DNA from: Microbacterium sp. Au-Mic1
GTDB lineage: Bacteria; Actinomycetota; Actinomycetes; Actinomycetales; Microbacteriaceae
Assembly (NCBI RefSeq): GCF_021341785.1
Contig: NZ_JAJTTF010000007.1
Location: 233,356 to 297,355, forward strand
Direction: 5' to 3'
DNA: 64,000 bases
Part shown: positions 1-9,200 of the stretch, piece by piece
How positions within the stretch are numbered: position 1 is the stretch's first letter
How the letters are laid out: each line of letters opens with the position of its first letter
Notes under the pieces: model-generated
Databases searched by the model: none
What the model was told of the DNA's origin: nothing
What the model saw: only the letters and a program-made list of their open reading frames with translations
Made by a program: the position numbers and the translations under genes

Positions 1-461
1 ACGGGCGAGGAGAGACCGTGGAAAGGGCCGGTCCCGTCGTGCACGACCGGAGAGGGCCTGCCGTGACGGGGCTCCGGGGCACGCCGCACCCTGGCGCCGA
101 AGGCGTGGCCGATCCCCTGATGCCCGAGACAGACGCCGAGCAGCGGGATGCGCCGCTCGGCAGCGATCCGGATCGCGTCGGCGCAGATCCCGAAGTCCGC
201 GGGCACGCGCGGATCGCCCGGCCCGGGCGAGAGCACGATCGCGTCGTACCCGTCGAGGACCGACGGGTTCCACCCGGCCCAGTCGTTGTGCACGACGACC
301 GGTGCGCGGCCCGCGGTCGCCGCGATCTGATGCACGAGGTTGTACGTGAAGGAGTCGTAGTTGTCGATCAGCAGGATGCGCAGCGCCCGCTCCTGCCGCA
401 GCTCCGCGCCCGGGGCGGCGTCGGTCGCCGTGCTCTCGATCTCCGAGCCCACCGGTCGCAC
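1..461 (-). CDS. Glutamine amidotransferase of aminodeoxychorismate/anthranilate synthase, partial
   Basis: This gene is cut by the left window edge, so only its N-terminal part is seen. The class I amidotransferase (triad) motifs appear in order: LLIDNYDSFTYNL near the start, VLSPGPGDP, and LLGVCLGHQ, whose Cys is the expected nucleophile. Such subunits supply ammonia from glutamine for chorismate amination, giving 4-amino-4-deoxychorismate (folate route) or anthranilate (tryptophan route). No trp genes are in view, while a PabC-like lyase lies at 13-14 kb and YgfZ is directly upstream, so a folate role is favoured but not proven. It may be the front half of a PabA-PabB fusion; the rest is outside the window. 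The GTG start lies 4 bases after the YgfZ stop, which points to translational coupling. Confidence 0.8.
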   Translation of the reverse strand, partial: MRPVGSEIESTATDAAPGAELRQERALRILLIDNYDSFTYNLVHQIAATAGRAPVVVHNDWAGWNPSVLDGYDAIVLSPGPGDPRVPADFGICADAIRIAAERRIPLLGVCLGHQGIGHAFGARVRRAPEPRHGRPSPVVHDGTGPFHGLSSP

Positions 462-465
462 CGCG

Positions 466-1596
466 TCAGTGCGCGTCGCGCGGATCCGGCGCGGACGGGC
501 GCCTCGACAGCCGCGTCAGCCGAGGCACGTCGGCCGTCGCACCCGCATCGGCCGGGACGATGATCTCCTGCGCGGCGGCGATGTCGCCGTCCGGCGTGCG
601 CACGACGAGGTCGCCGACGGGCGCACGACGCGACAGGATCGCCAGGGCGATCGGCCCGAGCTCATGATGCCGGGCGGCCGAGGTGATGCGCCCGACCTCG
701 TCCTCTGTGCCGTCCGCGCCGACGGCCAGCACCGGGGCACCCGCGTCGGGCAGCAGGCTCTCACTGCCGTCCAGGTGCAGGGCAGCGATGCGACGCGGCG
801 GGTGGCCGAGGTTGTGCACCTTCGCCACGGTCTCCTGGCCGCGGTAGCAGCCCTTGTTCAGATGCACGGCGCTGCGGATCCAGTCCGTCTCGTGCGGCAA
901 CGAGCGCTCATCGACCTCGGCGGCCCAGCGGGGGCGCCAGGCTGCGATCCGCAGGGCCTCCGCGGCGAGTGCGCCGGCCCAGGTCGTCTCGTGGTCTGCG
1001 GCGAGCGCCGCGGCTGTGGACTCGTCGAGCACGGCAGTGCGCCAGCGGTACCCCGAGCCGGGGTGCTCGCCGACGTGGTACTGGTGTCCGCCGGGCTGCA
1101 CGGTCGGCCACGGGTCGGTCCAGACGACGGCCGTGCCGTGCGGGGAGAGGGCGACGCGTTCGGCGCGCTGCTCCGCCCCCGCGCCGGCGAAGAAGCCGAC
1201 GACGAGCAGTTCGGGGCGCACCGCGACCTTCACGTCAGCGCGGAACACCATCCGCTGCAGCCAGATGGCGAGCGGCTCGACATCTGCGGCGTCGGCGATC
1301 AGCCACGTGGACGAGCCGTCATCGAAGACCGCGGCCACATGCTCGACCCGCCCCTGCGGATCCAGCACGAGCAGCTCGGCGCTCTCCCCCACCCGAAGGT
1401 GCGCGACCGACTGCGACGTGATCGAGTCGAGCCAGGTGAGGCGCTCGGATCCGGTCAGCTCGATCACGGAGCGGTCGCCGAGCGGTGCGAGTGCGTCACC
1501 GCGCTCCAGCGCGCGCTGCTCGCGGATCGGATCCCCGAAGTGCTGTGCGATGCCGCCGTCGGCGATCACGCCGGGCAGAGGCGGGAAGCCGGCCAC
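466..1596 (-). CDS. ygfZ: YgfZ/GcvT-fold folate-binding protein
   Basis: This 376-residue protein is a folate-binding YgfZ-family protein, related to the glycine-cleavage T protein and linked to Fe-S enzyme maintenance and tRNA modification in other bacteria. The diagnostic KGCYRGQE motif is present about two thirds along, after an N-terminal LTWLDSITSQ segment typical of the fold. The GTG start was chosen because it lies 2 bases after the stop of the upstream gene and has GAAGG about 6 bases before it; a longer reading would overlap that gene by about 70 bases with no better ribosome site. It sits between the nitrobindin-like gene and the amidotransferase gene in a tight minus-strand operon. 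Confidence 0.9.
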   Translation of the reverse strand: MAGFPPLPGVIADGGIAQHFGDPIREQRALERGDALAPLGDRSVIELTGSERLTWLDSITSQSVAHLRVGESAELLVLDPQGRVEHVAAVFDDGSSTWLIADAADVEPLAIWLQRMVFRADVKVAVRPELLVVGFFAGAGAEQRAERVALSPHGTAVVWTDPWPTVQPGGHQYHVGEHPGSGYRWRTAVLDESTAAALAADHETTWAGALAAEALRIAAWRPRWAAEVDERSLPHETDWIRSAVHLNKGCYRGQETVAKVHNLGHPPRRIAALHLDGSESLLPDAGAPVLAVGADGTEDEVGRITSAARHHELGPIALAILSRRAPVGDLVVRTPDGDIAAAQEIIVPADAGATADVPRLTRLSRRPSAPDPRDAH

Positions 1597-1598
1597 GA

Positions 1599-2222
1599 TC
1601 AGACCTTCGCAAGCCGGGCGGAGGCGTGCGAGCGCAGCCCGGCGCCGAGTGCGGCGATGTCCCACGCCCAGAGCAGATGACCGTCCACCAGGCCGTACAT
1701 CCGCGAGGCGGCGCCGTACTCCTTGGCGCCCTCGGCACGAACGATCGCGTCGGTGGCGATGTCGATGCGGGGTCCGTCGATGCGGCCGAGGTAGAGCTCG
1801 AGCATGCCGTCCGAGTGCGCGATCGACACCTCGATCGCGAAGCCGCCCTCCGGCAGGCGCAGCGCCTCGACGTCATCCACCGTGCGCTCGGCCGTGCGCG
1901 CCTCGCGGGGCGGCAGCAGCGCCGGTCCCGCGTCCTGCGCGTCGGCGGGCCGTGTCAGGCGCCAGAACCCCGATTCGGCCACGAGCGCGAGCGGCTCGCC
2001 CTCCTCCGGGGTGAAGGTCGCGGTCGCCGCGTAGTTCAGGAAAGGGCCGCCGTCATGGCTGAAGCTCACGCGGTGCGCGAACTCGCCGCGGTAGCGGTGC
2101 GCATCATCGTCGCCGTCGGGTCCGGGCACCTCGTAGTCGATGACGCCGGTGCCTTCCCACACTCCGAGCAGCCACGACAGCGGCACGATGTCGGCGGGCA
2201 GGTCGGAGGGAAGATCGAGCAC
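1599..2222 (-). CDS. FABP/nitrobindin-like heme-binding beta-barrel protein
   Basis: The 207-residue product carries the GVWEGTG motif near residue 20 that marks the actinobacterial FABP-like/nitrobindin family, small beta-barrels that in characterised members bind ferric heme and react with peroxynitrite or nitric oxide. No signal peptide or membrane segment is seen, so it should be cytoplasmic. The GTG start has AGAGAAGG 7 bases upstream. The gene ends 2 bases before the YgfZ start and is probably co-transcribed with it. The family assignment is good; a heme role is inferred from relatives and was not checked residue by residue. Confidence 0.82.
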   Translation of the reverse strand: MLDLPSDLPADIVPLSWLLGVWEGTGVIDYEVPGPDGDDDAHRYRGEFAHRVSFSHDGGPFLNYAATATFTPEEGEPLALVAESGFWRLTRPADAQDAGPALLPPREARTAERTVDDVEALRLPEGGFAIEVSIAHSDGMLELYLGRIDGPRIDIATDAIVRAEGAKEYGAASRMYGLVDGHLLWAWDIAALGAGLRSHASARLAKV

Positions 2223-2263
2223 GAGCAGCCTTCTCTCAGCAGATGTCGCGGGGCGGGCGCTGA

Positions 2264-2377
2264 TCAGCGCTGGCCGCGGAACAGGTTGACCAGGACGGCC
2301 CCTGCGCAGAAGGCGATCGCGAGCCCCGCGAGGACCAGCAGGCCGACGAAGAAGAGTTCGAGCGCGACGATGTCCAT
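2264..2377 (-). CDS. Small single-span membrane protein (37 aa)
   Basis: A short frame encodes MDIVALELFFVGLLVLAGLA and continues to a stop after 37 residues. It has one hydrophobic helix (about residues 7-30) and a positively charged tail, NLFRGQR, so an N-out, C-in membrane microprotein is likely. It lies in the gap between two minus-strand genes and is read in the same direction. No family is recognised. The clean hydrophobic pattern and the fit to the gap favour a real gene, but no strong ribosome site is seen, so confidence is moderate. Confidence 0.5.
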   Translation of the reverse strand: MDIVALELFFVGLLVLAGLAIAFCAGAVLVNLFRGQR

Positions 2378-2444
2378 GCCTCTACTCTATGCCGTCCGCG
2401 GCCTGCGCAGCGCCGGGCGAGGCCCGACGCAGCACGGTGCGCCG

Positions 2445-2735
2445 TCAGCCGCCGAAGAGAGCCGAGATGCCGAAGCCCGCCGACACGATCCCCATCACGA
2501 GCAGCGCGCCGAGGCTCCCCGCCGAAACGCGAAGGATGAACCCGCGCGTCTCACCGCGGAACAGCTGCACGGTGAACGACAGCAGCACGCAGACGCCGAA
2601 CCCGATCACGTACCAGGTCATCAGCAGCGTGTCCGGCGCGAGCAGCCCGATCAGGACGGCCCCCACCGCGGCGACGGCCCAGGTGACGACGAGCCCGACG
2701 AAGGGGCTGCGCGGAGCGAGGACGGGTTCGGCCAT
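2445..2735 (-). CDS. Small three-span membrane protein, function unknown
   Basis: The product of about 96 residues has three hydrophobic stretches (roughly residues 12-33, 38-57 and 70-94) separated by charged loops with FRGETRGF between the last two. No family is recognised. It is transcribed away from glnR, so the short gap of about 70 bases holds divergent promoters. An alternative ATG at 2753 would add six residues (MGDNGR); neither start has a strong ribosome site. It may share a transcript with the 37-residue protein and the nitrobindin-like gene downstream. Confidence 0.65.
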   Translation of the reverse strand: MAEPVLAPRSPFVGLVVTWAVAAVGAVLIGLLAPDTLLMTWYVIGFGVCVLLSFTVQLFRGETRGFILRVSAGSLGALLVMGIVSAGFGISALFGG

Positions 2736-2803
2736 GCGCCCATTGTCACCCATCCCGGCGATGCTCGCAGTCCTGAGTAAGGTGTCAGCAGGAAAGGATC
2801 CGC

Positions 2804-3496
2804 GTGGCGCAACTGCTGGTGCTGACGTCGTCTCCCGCTGCGGGGCCGGTTCTGCCCGCCCTGGAGCTGCTCGGCCACCGCGTCCGGGTGATCCCCGCAC
2901 AACCCGCGGAGCTGGTGACCGCGCCCGATGCCGACGCCGTGATCGTGGACGCGCGCACCGACCTCGTCGCCGCCAAATCTCTGTGCACGCTGATCCGCAC
3001 CACGGGCCTGCGCGGGCCGCTGCTGCTCGTGGTGACCGAAGGCGGGATGACCGCCGTGAACGGCGAATGGCGCATCGACGATGTGCTGCTCACCGGCGCC
3101 GGCCCCGCCGAGATCGACGCCCGCATCCGCCTCGCACTGTCCCGGGAGGCGCCGGCGGCGGAGCCCGTCAAGGTGCAGACCTCGGGACTCACGATCGACG
3201 AGCAGTCCTACTCCGCGAAGCTGCGCGGCACCCCGCTGGATCTCACGTACAAGGAGTTCCAGCTGCTGCACTTCCTCGCCACGCACCCCTCGCGGGTGTT
3301 CACGCGCGAGCAGCTGCTCAGCGAGGTGTGGGGCTATGACTACTTCGGCGGCACCCGCACCGTCGACGTGCACGTGCGACGGCTGCGCGCCAAGCTGGGC
3401 GACCAGGAGCACATCATCGGCACGGTGCGCAACGTCGGCTACCGCTTCAACGTCGATGAGGACGAGACGCGCCCCGTCTCACCCGGAACCCGCTGA
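2804..3496 (+). CDS. glnR: GlnR, OmpR-family regulator of nitrogen metabolism
   Basis: This 230-residue protein matches the actinobacterial GlnR pattern: an N-terminal receiver-like domain with the conserved stretches VVTEGG and RIDDVLL, and a C-terminal winged helix with [13 protein letters not shown], then [20 protein letters not shown] and [10 protein letters not shown]. GlnR is an orphan, atypical response regulator that activates or represses glutamine synthetase, ammonium transporter and related genes. The GTG start is preceded by AGGAAAGGA at good spacing. The gene stands directly before ppk1 and the phosphate importer. GlnR and phosphate genes also lie in the same chromosomal region in Streptomyces, so the order looks ancestral. 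Its own targets are not in this window. Confidence 0.9.
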   Translation: MAQLLVLTSSPAAGPVLPALELLGHRVRVIPAQPAELVTAPDADAVIVDARTDLVAAKSLCTLIRTTGLRGPLLLVVTEGGMTAVNGEWRIDDVLLTGAGPAEIDARIRLALSREAPAAEPVKVQTSGLTIDEQSYSAKLRGTPLDLTYKEFQLLHFLATHPSRVFTREQLLSEVWGYDYFGGTRTVDVHVRRLRAKLGDQEHIIGTVRNVGYRFNVDEDETRPVSPGTR

Positions 3497-3558
3497 GCGG
3501 ATCCCCGGGACACCCGATCCGCCCGGCGGTGCGTTCGGTCGATCCGGATCCCGATCCT

Positions 3559-3580
3559 GTTCACCTGCAGGCAACATCCT
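3559..3580 (+). promoter_or_regulatory. Possible PHO box upstream of ppk1
   Basis: GTTCACCTGCA is a good match to one 11-base PHO-box unit as used by actinobacterial PhoP/RegX3. It is followed directly by a weaker second unit, GGCAACATCCT. The site ends only 6 bases before the first ATG of ppk1, so if it is used the transcript would be leaderless or nearly so. It is weaker than the site before pstS. Confidence 0.4.
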
Positions 3581-3586
3581 CCTGCA

Positions 3587-5764
3587 ATGATGGGGCGCAT
3601 GATCGATCCCGCATTGGCAGACTCCGGCCTCGGCGACGCCGAGGACGACGACTTCGACGAACTCGTCGCGCCGGACGACTCGCTCCTCCCGGAGGACCGG
3701 TATCTCGACCGCGAGGTGAGCTGGCTGGCGTTCAACCAGCGCGTGCTCGAGCTCGCCGAGGACGAGACCCTCCCGGTGCTCGAGCGGGCGAACTTCCTCG
3801 CGATCTTCGCGAGCAACCTGGACGAGTTCTTCATGGTGCGTGTCGCCGGCCTGAAGCGCCGCATCGTCACGGGCCTCGCCGTCCCCACCAACGTGGGCCG
3901 CGCCCCCGCCGACGTGCTCGCCGACATCTCGGCCGAGGCGCACAAGCTGCAGCTGCGTCATGCCGTCGCGTGGACCGGACTGGTCCGACCCGCGCTGGCC
4001 GCCGAGGGCATCACCATCGTGGACTGGGAGGACCTTGACGGAGAGGCCAAGGCCGAGCTCACCGACTACTTCCAGACCAACGTCTTCCCGGTGCTGATGC
4101 CTCTCGCGGTCGATCCTGCGCACCCGTTCCCGTACATCTCCGGCCTCTCGCTGAACCTCGCGATCCGGATCCGCAACGCCCGCACCGGCCGTCAGGAGTT
4201 CGCGCGCCTGAAGGTGCCGCCCATGCTGCCGCGCTTCGTCGAGGTGCCCTCGGAGGACGGCGCGCTGCGCTTCATCCGCCTGGAGGAGCTGATCGCGAAC
4301 CACCTCGACGACCTCTTCCCCGGGATGGAGGTGCTCGACCACCACGCGTTCCGACTCACCCGCAACGAGGACGTGGAGATCGAGGAGGATGAGTCCGAGA
4401 ACCTCATCCAGGCGCTGGAGGCCGAGCTGCTGCGCCGCCGGTTCGGCCCGCCGATCCGCCTCGAGATCACCGACGACATGGACGATGTGACGCTCGACCT
4501 GCTCCTCACCGAGCTCGACATCACCGACCAGGAGGTCTACCGCCTCCCCGGGCCGCTCGATCTGCGCGGCCTGTTCGGGCTCGGCCGGATCGATCGTCCG
4601 GACCTGCGGTACACGCCCCACGTGCCCACCACCGCGCTGGCGTTCAAGCCGGGCGCGAACGAGCGCATCGACATCTTCAAGGCGATCCGCAAGGCCGACG
4701 TGCTCGTGCACCACCCGTACGAATCGTTCACCACCAGCGTCGTGGCGTTCCTCGAGCAGGCGGCGCGCGATCCGCACGTACTCGCCATCAAGCAGACGCT
4801 GTACCGCACCTCGGGCGACAGCCCGATCGTGCAGGCCCTCATCGACGCCGCCGAATCCGGCAAGCAGGTGCTCGCCCTCGTGGAGGTCAAGGCCCGCTTC
4901 GACGAGGCGAACAACATCGTCTGGGCCCGCAAGCTCGAGAAGGCCGGAGTGCACGTCGTGTACGGCCTGGTGGGGCTGAAAACGCACTGCAAGCTCGTCA
5001 ACGTCATCCGCGAGGAGGACGGCGTGCTGCGCAGCTACAGCCACATCGGCACTGGCAACTACAACCCGAAGACCAGCCGGATCTACGAGGACTTCGGCCT
5101 GTTCACCGCCGATCCGCAGGTCGGCAAGGACCTCACCCGCCTGTTCAACGAGCTCAGCGGCTATGCGATCGAGAAGAAGTTCAAGCGTCTCCTGGTCGCC
5201 CCCCTGCACCTGCGCAAGGGCCTGCTCCGGCAGATCGAGAAGGAGCGTCAGAACGCGCTCGACGGCAAGCCGGCGCACATCCGCATCAAGGTGAACTCGA
5301 TGGTGGACGAGCAGATCATCGACGCGCTCTACCGCGCGAGCGCCGCCGGCGTTCCGGTGGACGTGTGGGTGCGCGGCATCTGCAGCCTGCGCACGGATCT
5401 GCCCGGCATCACCGACAACATCACGGTGCGCTCGATCCTCGGGCGCTACCTCGAGCACTCGCGCATCTTCGCGTTCCACAACGACGGAGATCCGCAGGTC
5501 TTCATCGGCAGCGCGGACATGATGCACCGCAACCTCGACCGCCGGGTGGAGGCGCTGGTACGGGTCACGGATCCCGCCCACATCGAGGAGCTGGTCGGGT
5601 TCTTCGACCTCGCGCTCTCCCCCGACACGTCGTCGTGGCACCTGGGAGCCGACGGCGAATGGATCCGGCGTGCGTTCTCCGAGGTTGGCGCACCGCTCGT
5701 CGACCTGCAGGATAGGACCATGTCGCAGATCCAGAAGCGTCGCAGGGCACGGGCGGTGCGATGA
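3587..5764 (+). CDS. ppk1: Polyphosphate kinase 1
   Basis: This 725-residue protein has the full length and domain order of PPK1, which reversibly builds polyphosphate from the gamma-phosphate of ATP. Seen are the N-terminal region with [19 protein letters not shown], the phosphotransfer region with [13 protein letters not shown] and GLKTHCKL (His near 467), and the C-terminal catalytic region with YLEHSRIF (His near 624) and [15 protein letters not shown]. Two starts are close together: ATG at 3587 and ATG at 3599. The second has GGGGCG just before it and fits a leaderless transcript from the PHO-box region, so the true protein may be four residues shorter. The stop overlaps the next gene by four bases, so the two are coupled. 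Confidence 0.95.
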   Translation: MMGRMIDPALADSGLGDAEDDDFDELVAPDDSLLPEDRYLDREVSWLAFNQRVLELAEDETLPVLERANFLAIFASNLDEFFMVRVAGLKRRIVTGLAVPTNVGRAPADVLADISAEAHKLQLRHAVAWTGLVRPALAAEGITIVDWEDLDGEAKAELTDYFQTNVFPVLMPLAVDPAHPFPYISGLSLNLAIRIRNARTGRQEFARLKVPPMLPRFVEVPSEDGALRFIRLEELIANHLDDLFPGMEVLDHHAFRLTRNEDVEIEEDESENLIQALEAELLRRRFGPPIRLEITDDMDDVTLDLLLTELDITDQEVYRLPGPLDLRGLFGLGRIDRPDLRYTPHVPTTALAFKPGANERIDIFKAIRKADVLVHHPYESFTTSVVAFLEQAARDPHVLAIKQTLYRTSGDSPIVQALIDAAESGKQVLALVEVKARFDEANNIVWARKLEKAGVHVVYGLVGLKTHCKLVNVIREEDGVLRSYSHIGTGNYNPKTSRIYEDFGLFTADPQVGKDLTRLFNELSGYAIEKKFKRLLVAPLHLRKGLLRQIEKERQNALDGKPAHIRIKVNSMVDEQIIDALYRASAAGVPVDVWVRGICSLRTDLPGITDNITVRSILGRYLEHSRIFAFHNDGDPQVFIGSADMMHRNLDRRVEALVRVTDPAHIEELVGFFDLALSPDTSSWHLGADGEWIRRAFSEVGAPLVDLQDRTMSQIQKRRRARAVR

Positions 5765-6768
5765 CCCCCAGCCCCGCCGGACCCTCCACCGCCACCGCGG
5801 ACACCACGGGCCTCACGGTCGTCGCCGAACGCCCCGATCGTGCCGTGTACGCGGCCGGCGGACTGGTGTGGCGCGTCGTGGAGGACAAGCTGCGGATCCT
5901 GCTGATCCACCGCACCAAGTACCGCGACGTGACCTTGCCCAAGGGCAAGGTCGATCCGGGAGAGATGCTCGCCGAGACGGCCGTGCGGGAGATCTTCGAG
6001 GAGACCGGGATCCGCGTCTCGCTGGGGGCGCCGGTGGGCGTCTCCCGGTACACGATGGCCAACCGCAAGCAGAAGGTCGTGCACTACTGGGCCGCGGAGG
6101 CGACCGACGAGGCCGTCCGCGCTTCGGTGTTCGTTCCGAACCGCGAGATCGCCGCCCTGGAGTGGGTGAGCCTGAAGAAGGCGCGCGCGCGGCTGAGCTA
6201 CCCGGTGGACGTCGAGATCCTGGAGGCGTTCGCGAAGCTGGTCGATGACGGGGCGCTCCGCACCTTCCCGCTCATCGTGCTGCGGCACGCGAAGGCGGCA
6301 AGCCGCGGCGTGTGGCTCGGAACCGACGCCTCCCGACCGCTGACCCCGCGCGGGCACGCCCAGTCGAAGGCGATCGTGGGGCCGCTGCGGGCATTCGGTG
6401 TGCAGAAGATCGTGTCCAGCGACGCACGGCGCTGCGTCGAGACCGTCAAGCCCCTGGCGAAGTCGCTCGAGCTCAAGGTCACGAAGACGCCGCTGCTCAG
6501 CCAGGACGCCTGGGAAGAGGGCGAATCGGATCCGCGCACGGTGGTGGGCAAGCGCGTCCGGGCCGGCAAGCCGACCGTGCTCTGCAGCCATGGCCCCGTG
6601 CTGCCCGACATCCTCCGCGAGATCGCTCTCGCCACGGGCACCATGCACGGGTCCTACCTCGGCAGCGCCTCCGCGCTCGAGGTCGGCGCGTTCAGCGTCG
6701 TGCATCTGAGCGCCACCAACCCCGGATCCGGCATCATCTCGATCGAGACGCACCTGCCGAAGATCTGA
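5761..6768 (+). CDS. Nudix hydrolase fused to SixA-type histidine phosphatase (MutT1-like)
   Basis: The 335-residue protein has two domains. Residues about 20-160 are a Nudix hydrolase with the box from GKVDPGE to REIFEETGI. Residues about 170-330 are a histidine phosphatase with [13 protein letters not shown], the RHA motif holding the phospho-His, and CSHGPVLPD near the C-terminus. The architecture is that of mycobacterial MutT1, which converts 8-oxo-dGTP to 8-oxo-dGMP and also cleaves diadenosine polyphosphates. The ATG overlaps the ppk1 stop (ATGA), so the pair is one transcription unit, fitting a role in nucleotide and polyphosphate housekeeping. Confidence 0.9.
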   Translation: MTPSPAGPSTATADTTGLTVVAERPDRAVYAAGGLVWRVVEDKLRILLIHRTKYRDVTLPKGKVDPGEMLAETAVREIFEETGIRVSLGAPVGVSRYTMANRKQKVVHYWAAEATDEAVRASVFVPNREIAALEWVSLKKARARLSYPVDVEILEAFAKLVDDGALRTFPLIVLRHAKAASRGVWLGTDASRPLTPRGHAQSKAIVGPLRAFGVQKIVSSDARRCVETVKPLAKSLELKVTKTPLLSQDAWEEGESDPRTVVGKRVRAGKPTVLCSHGPVLPDILREIALATGTMHGSYLGSASALEVGAFSVVHLSATNPGSGIISIETHLPKI

Positions 6769-6785
6769 GGGGGACGCCGATCTTC

Positions 6786-6818
6786 GTTCACCCCCCGTTT
6801 ACCTTCGATCTTTGATCG
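6786..6818 (+). promoter_or_regulatory. Tandem PHO box before pstS
   Basis: Two contiguous 11-base direct-repeat units, GTTCACCCCCC and GTTTACCTTCG, are followed by a degenerate third unit, ATCTTTGATCG. This is the classic arrangement bound by PhoP or RegX3 response regulators under phosphate starvation. It lies 74 bases before the pstS start. A weak -10 (CATATC, about 6831) lies downstream, so activation from an overlapping -35 is plausible. Confidence 0.75.
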
Positions 6819-6891
6819 CGTAACAGACGCCGCATATCGTCTGGCGTGGCCCTGCACCAGGGCACACTCGACACAGCGAAGGACTTACATA

Positions 6892-8019
6892 GTGAAGCTC
6901 AACCGCATCACCACGATCGGCGCAGCCGGCGTGCTCGCCGCGATCGCGCTCGCGGGCTGCTCCTCGACGCCCAGCAGCACGAGCACCGAATCCTCCTCGG
7001 CCGCTCCGACCTCGAGCGGCGTCACCTCCAAGGTGGACGCCTCGCTGACCGGCACGATCACCTCGGGCGGCTCCAGCGCGCAGGCGAACGCACAGGCTGC
7101 GTGGACCGCTGCGTACAACGCGCAGGTCAAGGGCGTCACGATCAACTACGACAAGTCCCAGGGCTCGGGCGGTGGCGTCACCAACTTCCTCAGCGGCGCC
7201 TACGACTTCGCCGGCTCCGACTCCCCGCTGAACGCGGACCAGACCACCCAGTCGAAGGCCCTGTGCACCGAGGGCGGCATCAACATCCCCGTCTACCTCG
7301 ACGGCGTCTCGATCATCTTCAACGTCCCCGGCGTGACCGACCTGAAGCTCAGCGGCGAGACCATCGCCAAGATCTTCGCCCTGCAGATCACCGACTGGTC
7401 CGACGCGGCGATCACCAAGGACAACGGCAAGGCCCTCCCCGCCGGCAAGATCACCACGGTGGCGCGCTCGGACGGTTCGGGCACCACGGCGAACTTCACC
7501 AACTACCTCGCCGCCACGCAGAAGAGCGTCTGGACGTTCCCCGCGGGCAAGGACTGGCCGGTCGAGGGCGACGTCTCCAAGCAGAAGGGCGGCTCGGGTG
7601 TCGTCCAGGCCGTCGAGGCCGGCACGGGCACGATCGGCTACGCCGACCACTCCGCGATCGGCAAGCTCGCCAGCGCGTCGATCCTGCAGGACGGCAAGGC
7701 CGTCGCGTTCAGCCCCGAGGCCGTCTCGAAGACGTTCGAGGTCGCCGCGGTGGACGCCTCCAACGGCGTCAAGGGTGACCTGTCGAAGAAGTTCGATTAC
7801 TCGAAGCTGACCGCCGAGACCTACCCGATCCCGCTGGTGTCGTACGCGATCGCGTGCACCACCTTCAAGACCCCGGCCCAGGCCGCCCTGGTGAAGAGCT
7901 ACATCGGCTTCATCGACAGCACGATCGGCCAGCAGGTCGCCGTGAAGAACGCCGGCGCGGCGCCGCTTCCGGACTCGGTCCTCAAGGCCGCTCAGGAGTC
8001 GCTCGCGACCATCAAGTAA
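6892..8019 (+). CDS. pstS: Phosphate ABC transporter, substrate-binding lipoprotein
   Basis: A 375-residue lipoprotein with signal peptide and lipobox LAGC (Cys near residue 23), then a low-complexity Ser/Thr linker. Phosphate-site features are GSSAQANAQAAW, GSGGGV, FAGSDSPL and SDGSGTTANFTNYL, all typical of PstS. It captures phosphate outside the membrane and passes it to PstCA. The GTG start has GAAGGA 8 bases upstream. It is the first gene of the pst operon behind a PHO box. A strong hairpin after the stop separates it from pstC, probably giving more PstS than membrane components. Confidence 0.95.
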   Translation: MKLNRITTIGAAGVLAAIALAGCSSTPSSTSTESSSAAPTSSGVTSKVDASLTGTITSGGSSAQANAQAAWTAAYNAQVKGVTINYDKSQGSGGGVTNFLSGAYDFAGSDSPLNADQTTQSKALCTEGGINIPVYLDGVSIIFNVPGVTDLKLSGETIAKIFALQITDWSDAAITKDNGKALPAGKITTVARSDGSGTTANFTNYLAATQKSVWTFPAGKDWPVEGDVSKQKGGSGVVQAVEAGTGTIGYADHSAIGKLASASILQDGKAVAFSPEAVSKTFEVAAVDASNGVKGDLSKKFDYSKLTAETYPIPLVSYAIACTTFKTPAQAALVKSYIGFIDSTIGQQVAVKNAGAAPLPDSVLKAAQESLATIK

Positions 8020-8030
8020 GCATCAGGCCG

Positions 8031-8062
8031 GCCCGGGTCGACTCTTCGGAGTCGACCCGGGC
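8031..8062 (+). terminator. UUCG-capped hairpin between pstS and pstC
   Basis: A perfect 14-bp stem is closed by a TTCG tetraloop, starting 12 bases after the pstS stop. No T-run follows, so it is more likely a partial terminator or 3'-end stabiliser than a full stop. It would favour high PstS output relative to pstCAB. Confidence 0.7.
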
Positions 8063-8186
8063 TGGGCTGGGCAGCCGACCCCGGTCGGAGGCCCTGCCGA
8101 GTTTCCGTGCTGGCCCGATCCCTCTCCTGCCACAGGCCGGAGCACAAAGAAAGACGCGCACACCATGCGAGATGAAGAGTGGCACC

Positions 8187-9200
8187 GTGACTGACGTCGC
8201 GCAGCGTGATGCGGCGACCCCGGTCGCCGCCGAGAACCTCGTCGGGAAGCGTCGCGCCGGCGACAGTTTCTTCCTGGGCCTGTCGACGACGGCCGCCGCG
8301 TCGATCATGGTGATCCTCGCCGGTGTTGCGATCTTCCTGATCCTCAAGGGTCTGCCCGCCATCACGGCGAACTGGGAGACGAACGGCGACCTCGCCGGCT
8401 ATCAGAACAAGCACTGGGGCAGCTTCTGGAACTACGTCGCCCCGATGCTCTGGGGCAGCATCTGGTCGGGACTGATCGCACTGATCCTCGGCGCCCCCGT
8501 CGCGATCGGCATCGCCCTGTTCATCTCGCACTACGCGCCGCGCCGGCTCGCCAGCGCGCTCGCGTACGTCGTGGACCTGCTCGCCGCCGTGCCGTCCATC
8601 GTGTTCGGCCTGTGGGGTGTCATCGTGATGCGCCCGTTCCTGCTGCCGCTCTCGGAGTTCCTCAACCAGTACTTCGGCTGGATCCCGCTCTTCGAGGGTC
8701 CGGTGTCCAGCACCGGCTCGACCATGCTCGCCGGTGGCGTGGTCCTGGCGGTGATGATCCTGCCGATCATCACCGCGCTGACCCGCGAGATCTTCCTGCA
8801 GACGCCGCGGCTGAACGAGGAGGCCGCCCTCGCCCTCGGCGCCACGCGCTGGGAGATGATCAAGCTCGCCGTCTTCCCCTACGCCCGCAGCGGCATGGTC
8901 TCCGCCATCCTGCTCGGGCTCGGCCGGGCGCTCGGCGAGACGATGGCGATCGCGCTGATCATCTCGCCGTCGCTGCTGTTCTCGGTGAAACTGCTCACCG
9001 ACGGATACAACTCGCAGACGATCGCGGGAAACATCGCGCTGAACTTCCCGATCGCGACCGACATCCAGCGCTCCGCCCTGATCGGCACCGGCCTCATGCT
9101 CTTCGTGGTGTCGCTCGCCGTCAACATGATCGCCCGCGGCATCCTCGGTCGCTCCGAGCGCAAGGCACGCACCTCGCCGAAGATTGGAAAGCGCGTATGA
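8187..9200 (+). CDS. pstC: Phosphate ABC transporter permease PstC
   Basis: This protein of about 337 residues has six membrane spans and the permease EAA-type loop NEEAALALGATRWEMIKLAV, with FPIATDIQRSALIGTGLMLF in the last part. It pairs with PstA to form the channel of the phosphate importer. The GTG start was preferred because GAAGAG lies about 8 bases upstream; an in-frame ATG at 8172 would add five residues (MKSGT) with a poorer site. The stop overlaps the pstA start by four bases. Confidence 0.93.
   Translation: MTDVAQRDAATPVAAENLVGKRRAGDSFFLGLSTTAAASIMVILAGVAIFLILKGLPAITANWETNGDLAGYQNKHWGSFWNYVAPMLWGSIWSGLIALILGAPVAIGIALFISHYAPRRLASALAYVVDLLAAVPSIVFGLWGVIVMRPFLLPLSEFLNQYFGWIPLFEGPVSSTGSTMLAGGVVLAVMILPIITALTREIFLQTPRLNEEAALALGATRWEMIKLAVFPYARSGMVSAILLGLGRALGETMAIALIISPSLLFSVKLLTDGYNSQTIAGNIALNFPIATDIQRSALIGTGLMLFVVSLAVNMIARGILGRSERKARTSPKIGKRV

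Noticed and set aside
3479..5641. Very long minus-strand frame opposite ppk1
   Set aside because: It mirrors ppk1, has no recognisable motif and a residue composition (Arg, Asp, Val, Leu, His) typical of antisense reading in G+C-rich DNA.
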